Shown here piece by piece: positions 6,803 through 13,672 of a DNA stretch of 13,672 bases. How positions within the stretch are numbered: the stretch's first letter is position 1; every line of letters starts with the position of its first letter. This DNA is from Alphaproteobacteria bacterium. GTDB taxonomy: Bacteria; Pseudomonadota; Alphaproteobacteria; Micropepsales; Micropepsaceae. The notes beneath the pieces are model-generated. The model was not told where the DNA came from, ran no database searches, and saw only the letters and a program-made list of their open reading frames with translations. Made by a program: the position numbers and the translations under genes. The stretch covers positions 1 to 13,672 of the forward strand of contig JAICVV010000021.1 of NCBI GenBank assembly GCA_025935155.1, in the 5' to 3' direction.

Positions 6803-8205
6803 CTGACATTGCTGAATTCGACATTGCCCACGCCGGACGCCGCGTTTCCGGTCACGGCCTCGATGCATGGTTCGCGGAAGCCCGCGAGCTGTTGAAGCTT
6901 GCGGGGCCGCTGGCGCTCACCCAATTGGCGCAGATGACCATCATGGGCACCGACATGTTCATGCTGGGTCACTACAGCACCAAGGCGCTCGCGTCGGCCA
7001 CCTTGGGCAACACCATCTTTTTTTTCGCGTGGCTATTGGGATTTGGACCGGCTTCGGCGGTGTCGCCGATGGTGGCCCACATTCTTGGCGGCTCGCCGAA
7101 CAACCGAGCCGGCGTTCGCGCGGTTGCGCGCATGGGGCTGTGGTCGGTGTGGATCGTGTCGGTGCCGCTGTTCGTGCTGCTGCAGTTCGCGAAACCGCTG
7201 CTGATCTTCTTCGGCCAGCAGCCGGAGCTTGCGGAAGGCGCGGGGCACTTCGTCGGCGCGCTGGCGTTCGGTCTGCCGTTCACGCTCGGCTATCAGGTGC
7301 TGCGCAATTACACGACCGCGCTCAGCCGGCCGACTGCGCCATTGATCGTGATGGGCTGTTCCATCCTGTTCAATGCAGTGGCCGATTACGCGCTGATCTT
7401 CGGGCACTTTGGATTCCCGAGATTGGGCGTAGTGGGATCGGGTATATCGAGCTCGTGTTCGTTCGCGTTCGGCTTCCTCACCATGCTGCTGGTGATCCGG
7501 CTGACACCGGCTTTGCGCAAATACCGCATGCTGCGGCGTTTTCATCGGCCGCATTGGGAGAAACTTTCCGAAGTGTACCGGTTAGGGTTTCCCATCGGCC
7601 TCACCACCATTTTTGAGGCAATGCTGTTCAACAGCGCCACCTTGGTAATGGGTACGTTCGGCACCGCGGCTGTGGCAGCGCACCAGATTTCGCTGCTGAT
7701 TCCGTCGTTCACCTTCATGGTGCCGCTTGGGATCGCGATGGCAGCGACGGTGCGCGTGGGACTGGCGGCCGGCGCCCGCGACTTCGAAGCGGTGCGGCGG
7801 GCAGGATACACCGCAATTGTCATCGGTGCGGCCTTCATGAGCGTGATGGCCGTGACGTTATGGACGTGGCCACGCGAGATTGCGTCCTTATGGCTGACGG
7901 ACTCTCCGTCCGCACGTGCGGTGATTGCGTTTGCGGTGGTGTTCCTCCACGTGGCGGCGGCGTTTCAAATCGTGGACGGCATCCAGGTGATCGCGGCTCT
8001 GTCGCTGCGCGGCCTCAAGGATGCGCGCGCGCCGATGTGGATCGCAGGCGCAAGCTACTGGCTGGCCGGCGCGCCGGTGGGATTGATCCTTGCCTTTCCG
8101 TTTCACATGAAAGGCTTCGGCATCTGGATCGGGCTTGCGTTCGGCCTGTTTATCGCCGCGGTCAGCATGTGCTGGCGGTTCTGGTATCTGAGCCGGAACC
8201 GCTAG
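6799..8205 (+). CDS. MATE family multidrug efflux pump (NorM type)
   Basis: This is an inner-membrane antiporter that exports cationic drugs or dyes in exchange for H+ or Na+. The 468-aa protein matches the family length and has about 12 hydrophobic segments in two halves. Residues aligning by local context with known NorM cation/proton sites are present: Asp52 (TDMFMLG), Glu273 (TTIFEAMLF) and Asp394 (IVDGIQVIAAL). Other landmarks are DYALIFGHFGFPRLGVVGSG (196-215), VAAHQISLL (292-300) and PLGIAMAATVRVG (309-321). The ATG at 6799 overlaps the stop of a possible leader ORF and has only a weak ribosome site. It is convergent with the GST gene, with 4 bp between stops and no terminator. The substrate cannot be inferred. 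Confidence 0.92.
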   Translation: MTDIAEFDIAHAGRRVSGHGLDAWFAEARELLKLAGPLALTQLAQMTIMGTDMFMLGHYSTKALASATLGNTIFFFAWLLGFGPASAVSPMVAHILGGSPNNRAGVRAVARMGLWSVWIVSVPLFVLLQFAKPLLIFFGQQPELAEGAGHFVGALAFGLPFTLGYQVLRNYTTALSRPTAPLIVMGCSILFNAVADYALIFGHFGFPRLGVVGSGISSSCSFAFGFLTMLLVIRLTPALRKYRMLRRFHRPHWEKLSEVYRLGFPIGLTTIFEAMLFNSATLVMGTFGTAAVAAHQISLLIPSFTFMVPLGIAMAATVRVGLAAGARDFEAVRRAGYTAIVIGAAFMSVMAVTLWTWPREIASLWLTDSPSARAVIAFAVVFLHVAAAFQIVDGIQVIAALSLRGLKDARAPMWIAGASYWLAGAPVGLILAFPFHMKGFGIWIGLAFGLFIAAVSMCWRFWYLSRNR

Positions 8206-8209
8206 CATA

Positions 8210-8821
8210 TTATGCGGCAAGCGGGAGGCCTTCTTCCCTTAGGGCGCGCTGGACGGACGGCCGCGCCGACATGCGCCGGAAGAAGGCGTTCAGGCTGGAG
8301 AAGCGTGAAAGATCGAACTCGACTTTCTTCGCCCAGGTGAGCATCACGAACAGGTAGGCATCTGCGACTGTCATGCGTTCGCCCATCAGGAAGCGTTCGC
8401 CCTTCAGTTGCTCATTCACGTAGGCGAGGCGCTTGAGGATCTTGTCCTTAGCCTTGCGCTTCTCCAGTTCGCTGCCGTTCTGGAAAAACGGGGCAAAGGA
8501 TTTGTGCAGTTCGGTAGTGATGAAGCCGAGCCATTCTTCCAGCCGGTAATGCTCGATGCTGCCGGGTTCCGGAGTGAACAGCTTATGGCCCGTGTGGTCG
8601 GCCAGATAATTCAACACCGCGACGTTTTCCGTCAGCGTGCTGCCGTCATCCAGCTGGATCGCCGGTACATAGCCTTTCGGATTGACGTTGTAATAATCCT
8701 GGCCGTTCTCGGTTTTATGCGATTTGAGATCGACCTTCTCCAGCTGCAGCCGCAAATCGGCTTCATCGGCGACGATGTGCGCGGCCAGCGAGCAGGCGCC
8801 GGGAGAATAGTAAAGTTTCAT
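8210..8821 (-). CDS. gst: Beta-class glutathione S-transferase
   Basis: A cytoplasmic enzyme that conjugates or reduces electrophiles using glutathione. The 203-aa protein starts MKLYYSPGACSLAAHI, very close to known bacterial beta-class GSTs. The beta-class residues Cys10 and His106 (TELHKSFAPFF) are both in place, as are the cis-Pro region GYVPAIQL (50-57) and the glutathione gamma-glutamyl contact TENVAVLNYL (64-73). The helical C-terminal domain holds the N-capping box region GERMTVADAYLF (147-158). The ATG follows AAGGAG (8833-8828) by 6 nt, the best ribosome site in the window. It is downstream of cysK by 76 bp on the same strand and may be the last gene of that operon. Confidence 0.94.
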   Translation of the reverse strand: MKLYYSPGACSLAAHIVADEADLRLQLEKVDLKSHKTENGQDYYNVNPKGYVPAIQLDDGSTLTENVAVLNYLADHTGHKLFTPEPGSIEHYRLEEWLGFITTELHKSFAPFFQNGSELEKRKAKDKILKRLAYVNEQLKGERFLMGERMTVADAYLFVMLTWAKKVEFDLSRFSSLNAFFRRMSARPSVQRALREEGLPLAA

Positions 8822-8897
8822 GGCAAACTCCTTGCCCCCGCAGTGGAATAACGCGGGAGCTTCGGAGGCGTTGCTGTGCGTTCCGCCAGCTTGGCCT

Positions 8898-9863
8898 TCA
8901 GGCGATCCCCTCGAAGAGGGCCGTGGAAAGATAGCGCTCGGCGAAGGAGGGGATGATCGTCACGATCATCTTGCCTTCCATTTCGGGCCGCGCGCCCACC
9001 TGCAGCGCGCCGGCGACCGCTGCCCCGGAGGAGATTCCGCCCGGAATTCCCTCAAGCCGCGCCAATTTGCGCGCCATGTCAAAAGCCGTGGTGCTCGGGA
9101 TGGTGACCACTTCGTCGATCACGCTGCGGTCCAGAATGGCGGGCACGAAGCCGGCCCCGAGGCCCTGAATCGGATGCGGGCCAGGTTGCCCCCCCGAGAG
9201 CACAGGTGAATCCTGAGGTTCCAGCGCGATGATGCGGATGGAAGGTTTACGCGCCTTCAGCACTTGGCCCACGCCTGTGATCGTGCCGCCTGTGCCGACG
9301 CCCGACACGACCACGTCAACCTTGCCGTCGGTGTCACGCCAGATTTCCTCTGCCGTTGTGCGGCGGTGAATGTTCGGATTGGCAGGATTTTCGAACTGCT
9401 GCGGCATCACCGCGCCCGGTGTGGATTCCAGAATTTCATGTGCCCGCGCAATAGCCCCCTTCATGCCCTTTGCAGCCTCGGTAAGCACCAGTTCCGCGCC
9501 CAGAAGCACGAGCATTTTCCGCCGCTCGATGGAAACCGATTCCGGCATGGTCACGATCAGGCGATAGCCTTTGGCGGCCGCAACGAAGGCAAGCGCAATC
9601 CCGGTGTTGCCGCTGGTCGGTTCGACCAGCACGTTCTTTCCCGGCGAGATGAGACCTTTCTCTTCCATCGCCTCGATCATGGCGACGCCGATGCGATCCT
9701 TCACGCTGGCGATGGGATTGAAGAATTCCAGCTTCAGCAGGATGTCCGCTTTCACGCCTGCGTCCTTTGCCAACCGGTTCAAGCGTACCAGCGGTGTATC
9801 GCCAATGGTGTCTGTAATGCTGTCGTAAATGCGCCCGCGCCCGGGTGGATGTTCGCTCGCCAT
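8898..9863 (-). CDS. cysK: Cysteine synthase A (O-acetylserine sulfhydrylase)
   Basis: A PLP-dependent enzyme that makes cysteine from O-acetylserine and sulfide in the cytoplasm. The 321-aa protein has the PLP lysine Lys55 in [11 protein letters not shown], the substrate loop TSGNTG (83-88), the phosphate-binding loop GTGGT (190-194), [10 protein letters not shown] (232-241) and GISSGAA (276-282). It ends [19 protein letters not shown], the normal C-terminus for the family. The HKIQG seen in enteric CysK is HPIQG here. The ATG follows GGAG by 6 nt, within the 15-bp gap after dut, so the two genes should be co-transcribed. CysK rather than CysM is favoured by [13 protein letters not shown] (106-118), but I cannot measure identity. 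Confidence 0.94.
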   Translation of the reverse strand: MASEHPPGRGRIYDSITDTIGDTPLVRLNRLAKDAGVKADILLKLEFFNPIASVKDRIGVAMIEAMEEKGLISPGKNVLVEPTSGNTGIALAFVAAAKGYRLIVTMPESVSIERRKMLVLLGAELVLTEAAKGMKGAIARAHEILESTPGAVMPQQFENPANPNIHRRTTAEEIWRDTDGKVDVVVSGVGTGGTITGVGQVLKARKPSIRIIALEPQDSPVLSGGQPGPHPIQGLGAGFVPAILDRSVIDEVVTIPSTTAFDMARKLARLEGIPGGISSGAAVAGALQVGARPEMEGKMIVTIIPSFAERYLSTALFEGIA

Positions 9864-9878
9864 GTGCCTCTCCGCTTG

Positions 9879-10319
9879 TCAGTGACCCGTTGAACCGAAC
9901 CCGCCCGCTGCGCGGATTGTGGCCGGCAGCTCGTCCGTTTCGGCAAATTGAATCTGTTCGTGCCGCGCGACAACCATCTGCGCGATCTTCATGCCGCGTG
10001 TCACGCGAAACGGTTCGCCGCCAAGATTAATGACGATCACCTTGATCTCGCCGCGGTAGTCGCTGTCGATGGTGCCCGGCGCGTTGAGCATGGTGATACC
10101 ATGTTTCAATGCGAGTCCCGACCGCGGACGGATTTGAGCTTCGAACCCGTCCGGCAGCGCAATGGCACTGCCGGTTGGGATCGCCGTATGGACGCCTGGC
10201 CGGATTTCAACATCGTGGTCGACGGCGGCGCGCAGATCCAGGCCCGCGGACCCTGCCGTCGCATAAGACGGCAGCGGCAAGTCCCGCGCATGCGGCAGCC
10301 GTTGAATGGAAACTCTCAC
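9879..10319 (-). CDS. dut: dUTP diphosphatase (dUTPase)
   Basis: This trimeric enzyme hydrolyses dUTP to dUMP and pyrophosphate, keeping uracil out of DNA and supplying dTMP synthesis. The 146-aa protein carries all five dUTPase motifs: [10 protein letters not shown] (22-31), PRSGLA (65-70), [13 protein letters not shown] (82-94, with catalytic Asp87), [10 protein letters not shown] (108-117) and the C-terminal P-loop-like GGFGSTG (139-145) that closes over the nucleotide. It starts with GTG at 10319, overlapping the coaBC TGA as GTGA. This overlap implies translational coupling and fixes the start. cysK follows after 15 bp. Confidence 0.97.
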   Translation of the reverse strand: MRVSIQRLPHARDLPLPSYATAGSAGLDLRAAVDHDVEIRPGVHTAIPTGSAIALPDGFEAQIRPRSGLALKHGITMLNAPGTIDSDYRGEIKVIVINLGGEPFRVTRGMKIAQMVVARHEQIQFAETDELPATIRAAGGFGSTGH

Positions 10320-11524
10320 GCGGCTTTGGCCAGAGCGGCGGCGATGCGAGCGGCAAGGCGGCGGCCGACGTCGGCTTTGCTCATTGCTGGCCAGTCTTCC
10401 ACACCGGACGACGTAATCAGATGAACCGTATTCGACTCGCCGCCCATAATGCCGGTGGATGGCGAGACGTCGTTGGCAACGATCCAGTCGCAGCCTTTGC
10501 GGACGCGTTTGGCTTTCGCATGCGCCACCACACCGTCGGTTTCCGCTGCAAAACCGATGACAAGGGCAGGGCGGTGCGGCCCATGCGCAATGGTGGAAAG
10601 GATATCGGGATTGGCGGTGAGGGTAATGTCCGGCGCGCTGCCGCCCTCGCGCTTCTTGAGTTTGCTGTTGAACATCTTGTCCGGCCGCCAGTCGGCCACT
10701 GCCGCCGTGAAGACCGCAACATCGACGGGCAGGGCGGATTCACATGCCGCGAGCATCTCGCGCGCAGTTTCCACCTTCACCAGCTTCACATTGCGTGGCG
10801 GCGCGATTTCTACCGGTCCGGAAACAAGTGCCGTGTGCGCGCCAGAAGCCGCCAGCGCGCTGGCAATCGCATAGCCCTGTTTGCCGGACGAGCGGTTCGC
10901 GATGAAGCGTACCGGATCGAGCGGCTCTTGCGTCGGGCCGGCCGTCACCAGCGCCTTAACACCGGCTAAAGGGCCGGATACGGACTTCGATAAAGCGGCT
11001 TCAATCGCAGCGGCAATGTCATCCGGTTCTGCCATGCGGCCTGGACCGAATTCTCCACAGGCCATTTCTCCGTCATTAGGGCCGACGAACAGCACACCGT
11101 CGTTCCTCAGTACAGCGAGCGTGCGCTGTGTGGCGGGATGGTTCCACATCCGCACATTCATGGCGGGCGCCATCAGCACGCGTTTGTCGGTAGCAAGCAG
11201 GGCCGTGGAGGCGAGATCGCCGGCGTGCCCATTCGCGAGCTTCGCCATCAGGTCGGCGGTTGCGGGGGCGACAACCACGAGATCGGTGGAGCGGGACAAT
11301 TGGATGTGCCCCATCTCGGATTCATCGGTGAGACTGAACAGATCCTGAAACACTTTTTCGCCGGTGAGCGCCGAAACGGACAACGGCGTTATGAACTGTG
11401 CGCCAGCGGCGGTGAGTATCGCGCGGACGATACATCCGCGTTCCTTCAGCCGCCGGATCAACTCCAGCGACTTGTAGGCGGCAATGCCGCCGCCGACGAT
11501 CAGCAGGACGCTTCTGCCATGCAC
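10316..11524 (-). CDS. coaBC: Bifunctional phosphopantothenoylcysteine synthetase/decarboxylase CoaBC
   Basis: CoaBC joins cysteine to 4'-phosphopantothenate (CTP-dependent CoaB) and decarboxylates the product with FMN (CoaC), two steps of coenzyme A synthesis. With the chosen start it is 402 aa. The N-terminal CoaC part has GGGIAAYKS (residues 11-19), MGHIQL with the catalytic His (71-76), PAMNVRMW (120-127) and CGEFGPGRM (156-164) with the active-site Cys. The CoaB part begins near [14 protein letters not shown] (194-207) and has SSGKQG (212-217), AAVADW (274-279) and GFAAET (324-329). No ATG start exists in frame: GTG at 11524 gives MHGRSVLL and an 11-nt spacing from GGAG; TTG at 11533 is the alternative but is only 2 nt from that GGAG. 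It overlaps dut by 4 nt. Confidence 0.95.
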   Translation of the reverse strand: MHGRSVLLIVGGGIAAYKSLELIRRLKERGCIVRAILTAAGAQFITPLSVSALTGEKVFQDLFSLTDESEMGHIQLSRSTDLVVVAPATADLMAKLANGHAGDLASTALLATDKRVLMAPAMNVRMWNHPATQRTLAVLRNDGVLFVGPNDGEMACGEFGPGRMAEPDDIAAAIEAALSKSVSGPLAGVKALVTAGPTQEPLDPVRFIANRSSGKQGYAIASALAASGAHTALVSGPVEIAPPRNVKLVKVETAREMLAACESALPVDVAVFTAAVADWRPDKMFNSKLKKREGGSAPDITLTANPDILSTIAHGPHRPALVIGFAAETDGVVAHAKAKRVRKGCDWIVANDVSPSTGIMGGESNTVHLITSSGVEDWPAMSKADVGRRLAARIAAALAKAA

Positions 11525-11565
11525 GATATGCAAGTCTCCGTCGCTGGCCGGGAGAGTACGGGAGC

Positions 11566-11573
11566 AATATAAG
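11566..11573. promoter_or_regulatory. Overlapping -10-like elements for coaBC and the MOSC gene
   Basis: In the 109-bp divergent gap, TATAAG (plus, 11568-11573) and TATATT (minus, 11571-11566) each match the -10 consensus at 5 of 6 positions and overlap one another. Transcripts would have leaders of about 25-35 nt (coaBC) and about 54 nt (MOSC gene). The matching -35 hexamers are poor on both strands, so this is tentative. Confidence 0.3.
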
Positions 11574-11633
11574 GAATGACCGGTGCAAAGTGTAGGTATG
11601 CCGGAGTAAACGCAATCGAAGGGCGCAAATTAT

Positions 11634-12077
11634 ATGGCAGGCAACCTCGTCGGCATCGCCCGGGCATACGAGTTAGGCGCTCGGCTGGAGGAATTGCCCA
11701 CGGTGTCCGTCTCGGTCGAACGCGGCGTGGAAGGCGATGCGCGCGGCCGGAAAAACGGCCGTCAGGTCACCGTACTGTTTCGCGAAGGCTGGGAGGACGC
11801 TTGCCGCGATCTCGGTGCTGAGCTGCCGTGGGTCACGCGGCGCGCCAATGTTCTGCTGGCCAATGTCGATTGGCCGCGCGAAGCTGGCGGGTTGCTGCGT
11901 ATCGGTGAGGTGGAATTGCAGATCACCATGGAGACGCGGCCGTGCCATCTGATGGATCGCGCGCATGATGGCCTGCGCGCGGCTCTGCGTCCCGAGTGGC
12001 GCGGCGGCGTCTGTTGCGTGGTGCGCCGCGGCGGCGAGATCAAGCTCGGTGACCGCGCCGAATACGTGGCGCGATGA
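11634..12077 (+). CDS. Stand-alone MOSC-domain protein
   Basis: MOSC domains are found at the C-terminus of molybdenum cofactor sulfurases and in YiiM/YuaD-type proteins, where a conserved cysteine is thought to carry sulfur or help bind a molybdenum cofactor. The 147-aa protein is essentially the domain alone: GVEGDARGRKNGRQVTVL (31-48), EGWEDACRDLG (51-61), ANVLLANVDW (71-80), LLRIGEVELQI (86-96) and ETRPCHLMD (99-107) with the likely key Cys103. A GAAGGG Shine-Dalgarno lies 10 nt before the ATG. It is divergent from coaBC, and its TGA overlaps the next ATG as ATGA. No molybdoenzyme gene is in the window, so the partner is unknown. Confidence 0.85.
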   Translation: MAGNLVGIARAYELGARLEELPTVSVSVERGVEGDARGRKNGRQVTVLFREGWEDACRDLGAELPWVTRRANVLLANVDWPREAGGLLRIGEVELQITMETRPCHLMDRAHDGLRAALRPEWRGGVCCVVRRGGEIKLGDRAEYVAR

Positions 12078-12616
12078 CCCCTGAGGACATTGTGAATTTC
12101 TGGTCCGGCGAAGTTGGAGAGGCGCGCTGGTTCCAATCCGACCCCAAACTGGATTCGGAAATTGCATCGCGCTTTGGCGGTGCCTACGCATCGGCGCGCA
12201 ATGGAGAGTTGAGCGACTGGGAGGAAACACCTCACGGCGCGCTCGCGCTGTTGCTTCTGCTCGATCAATTCCCGCGCAACATGTTTCGCGGTCAGGCGGA
12301 AGCGTTGGCAACCGATGTACAGGCGCGCGCCATTGCCGATCGTGCCGTCGCGCGGGGTTTCGACTTGGAGTGTGTGCCAAATTTACGTGCTTTCTTTTAT
12401 TTGCCGCTCATGCACTCCGAGCATCTTCCGGACCAGGAGCGTTGCGTAACGCTTGTGACGGACAGACTTGGCTCGGACAATCATCAGTATCCTTACGCTC
12501 TCGCTCATCGTAACGTGATCGCGAAGTTCGGCCGCTTTCCCGGCCGCAATGCCGCGCTGGGGCGGGACTCCACGCCGGACGAAGTCGCGTTTCTGAGCTC
12601 GGAACAACTCTTCTGA
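12074..12616 (+). CDS. DUF924 family protein
   Basis: The 180-aa protein matches the DUF924 (YbgC-unrelated, TPR-like helical) family pattern: DIVNFW (5-10), ARWFQSD (17-23), LLLDQFPRNMFRG (61-73), AFFYLPLMHSE (106-116), HRNVIAKFGRFPGRNAALGR (145-164) and TPDEVAFL (167-174). The fold is expected to be all-helical, with no known catalytic activity. No signal peptide or membrane segment is seen. Translation is probably coupled to the MOSC gene through the ATGA overlap at 12074-12077. The family call is confident; the function is unknown. Confidence 0.87.
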   Translation: MTPEDIVNFWSGEVGEARWFQSDPKLDSEIASRFGGAYASARNGELSDWEETPHGALALLLLLDQFPRNMFRGQAEALATDVQARAIADRAVARGFDLECVPNLRAFFYLPLMHSEHLPDQERCVTLVTDRLGSDNHQYPYALAHRNVIAKFGRFPGRNAALGRDSTPDEVAFLSSEQLF

Positions 12617-12689
12617 TCTTTTCGTTGGTCTCTGTTGCAGCTTTCGTGGGCGCGTGCACACTCGCCTACGCGAAAGATAGATAAAGCCG

Positions 12690-13634
12690 ATGCCGCTCGA
12701 TCCGTTGTTGAAGGCCTTCCTCGGCCAGTTGGCGGCGCAGCCACAGCCAAAATTGTGGGAATCGGAGCCGCCACAGGCACGCGATCTGTTCGCGGCCCTC
12801 ATGCAGGCAGTCGGCCCAAAGGACGTGCCGATCGGAAAGATCACCAGCCTGTCCATTCCGGGTCCGGGCGGGGACATTCCTGCCCGCCTGTATTCTCCTA
12901 TTGCCGCGGGCAGTGAGCCGCAGCCTGCGCTCATCTTTTTCCACGGTGGCGGTTTCGTGATCGGCAGCGTGGATACGCATGACGGACTGTGCCGCATGCT
13001 CGCGAATCTTTCCGGGTGCCGGGTGATCTCCGTGGAATATCGGCTGGCGCCGGAGCACAAATTTCCGGCTGCGGTGGACGACGCCTTTGCGGCCACAAGT
13101 TGGGTCGAAACCAACGCCGCGCAGCTAGGTGTCGATGCAAATCGCCTGGCAGTCGGTGGCGATTCCGCGGGCGGCACGCTTGCAGCCGTCGTTTCGCAGA
13201 TGGCGCGTGACAAGGGGGCACCTAGGCTTGCCTTCCAGCTGCTGCTCTTTCCAATAACCGATATCGCGGCAGACACGAATTCCAGGCGCGCCTTTGCCTC
13301 CGGCTGTTTTCTGGAAGCGAAAGATATCGACTGGTTCTTCGGCTACTATCTGGGTCCGGACGCCGATCGCGCAGACCCGAAAGCGTCACCGCTGCTGGCA
13401 GAAAACTTCGCCGGCCTGCCGCCTGCCTACATCATGGTCGCGGAGTTCGATCCGCTGCACGATGAAGGCGTGGCTTACGCGGAGAAGCTGCGCGCTGCGG
13501 GAGTGACCGTGACGCTCGACGACCATGCCGCCATGGTCCACGATTTTATTTGTCTCCAGGCCGTGCTGCCGCAAGCGGCAGAGGCGCTGGGTTCTGCCGC
13601 CGCCGCGCTGAAGGTGGCGCTCACGGCGGCATGA
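12690..13634 (+). CDS. Alpha/beta hydrolase, HSL (hormone-sensitive lipase-like) esterase
   Basis: Probably a cytoplasmic carboxylesterase acting on short-chain esters. The 314-aa protein has the HSL-family oxyanion motif HGGG (85-88), VSVEYRLAPEHKFPA-type segment (ISVEYRLAPEHKFPAA, 113-128), the nucleophile elbow GDSAGG (157-162, Ser159), the acid EFDPLHDEG (252-260, Asp254) and the catalytic His284 in MVHDF. A helical cap is expected in the first 50 residues. An in-frame TAA at 12681 makes the ATG at 12690 the first possible start, although its ribosome site is weak. It lies 73 bp after the DUF924 gene. Its 3' end overlaps a convergent gene by 14 bp. The natural substrate is unknown. Confidence 0.94.
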   Translation: MPLDPLLKAFLGQLAAQPQPKLWESEPPQARDLFAALMQAVGPKDVPIGKITSLSIPGPGGDIPARLYSPIAAGSEPQPALIFFHGGGFVIGSVDTHDGLCRMLANLSGCRVISVEYRLAPEHKFPAAVDDAFAATSWVETNAAQLGVDANRLAVGGDSAGGTLAAVVSQMARDKGAPRLAFQLLLFPITDIAADTNSRRAFASGCFLEAKDIDWFFGYYLGPDADRADPKASPLLAENFAGLPPAYIMVAEFDPLHDEGVAYAEKLRAAGVTVTLDDHAAMVHDFICLQAVLPQAAEALGSAAAALKVALTAA

Positions 13635-13672
13635 GCTTGCCCGGATTGAGAATACCTTGAGGATCGAGAGTG
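13621..13672 (-). CDS. C-terminal end of an FAD-linked oxidase (partial)
   Basis: The minus strand reads TLDPQGILNPGKLMPP and then TGA. The DP-x-GI-x-NPGK pattern is the hallmark C-terminus of the GlcD / D-lactate dehydrogenase type of FAD-binding oxidases that oxidise 2-hydroxy acids. Everything upstream lies beyond the right edge, so the exact substrate cannot be told. The gene converges on the hydrolase and overlaps its last 14 bp. Confidence 0.75.
   Translation of the reverse strand, partial: TLDPQGILNPGKLMPP

Noticed and set aside
6622..6972. 116-aa minus-strand frame across the MATE leader and 5' end
   Set aside because: It is antisense to conserved MATE codons and to the leader frame, with no recognisable domain.
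1..13672. CRISPR array, transposon, integrase, tRNA/rRNA or toxin-antitoxin pair
   Set aside because: No regularly spaced repeats, no transposase or integrase motifs, no tRNA-like arm sequences and no recognisable toxin or antitoxin were seen on either strand.

Overview
The window is GC-rich chromosomal DNA from a bacterium that is most likely an alphaproteobacterium. The evidence is the divergent fpg / ubiE-ubiB block and the coaBC-dut pair, both typical of that class, together with a beta-class GST. This placement is inferred from gene content and order; there is no rRNA here to confirm it. Genes are tightly packed, with several 4-nt start/stop overlaps. I saw no CRISPR array, insertion sequence, tRNA, rRNA or phage gene.

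Left block (1-3348): the first codons of a probably exported protein run off the left edge on the minus strand. Next come fpg/mutM (minus) and, starting only 27 bp away, ubiE and ubiB (plus). ubiE and ubiB are 4 bp apart and act in ubiquinone synthesis.

Middle block (3345-8205): a mixed set of accessory genes. It holds a small exported protein of unknown function (minus), a ~380-bp spacer with a possible 25-codon ORF, a cytoplasmic glycerophosphodiester phosphodiesterase (minus), an exported six-hairpin glycosidase-like protein (plus), a ~330-bp spacer ending in a strong hairpin/T-tract, and a NorM-type MATE efflux pump (plus). The pump may be translationally coupled to a very short leader ORF whose Shine-Dalgarno lies inside the hairpin.

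Right minus-strand operon (8210 to about 11524): read in transcription order this is coaBC, dut, cysK and a beta-class GST. coaBC and dut overlap by 4 nt, dut and cysK are 15 bp apart, and the GST follows after 76 bp. CysK makes cysteine, which CoaBC consumes in coenzyme A synthesis and from which glutathione, the GST cofactor, is built, so the operon has a thiol theme.

Right plus-strand genes (11634-13634): a stand-alone MOSC-domain protein and a DUF924 protein (4-nt overlap), then an HSL-family alpha/beta hydrolase. The last bases encode, on the minus strand, the C-terminal tail of an FAD-linked oxidase, overlapping the hydrolase 3' end.

Most of the window is ordinary housekeeping and accessory metabolism. 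The items most worth a second look are the leader region of the MATE gene, the small ORF at 3937-4014, the uncharacterised six-hairpin protein, and the separation of coaBC-dut from ubiB.
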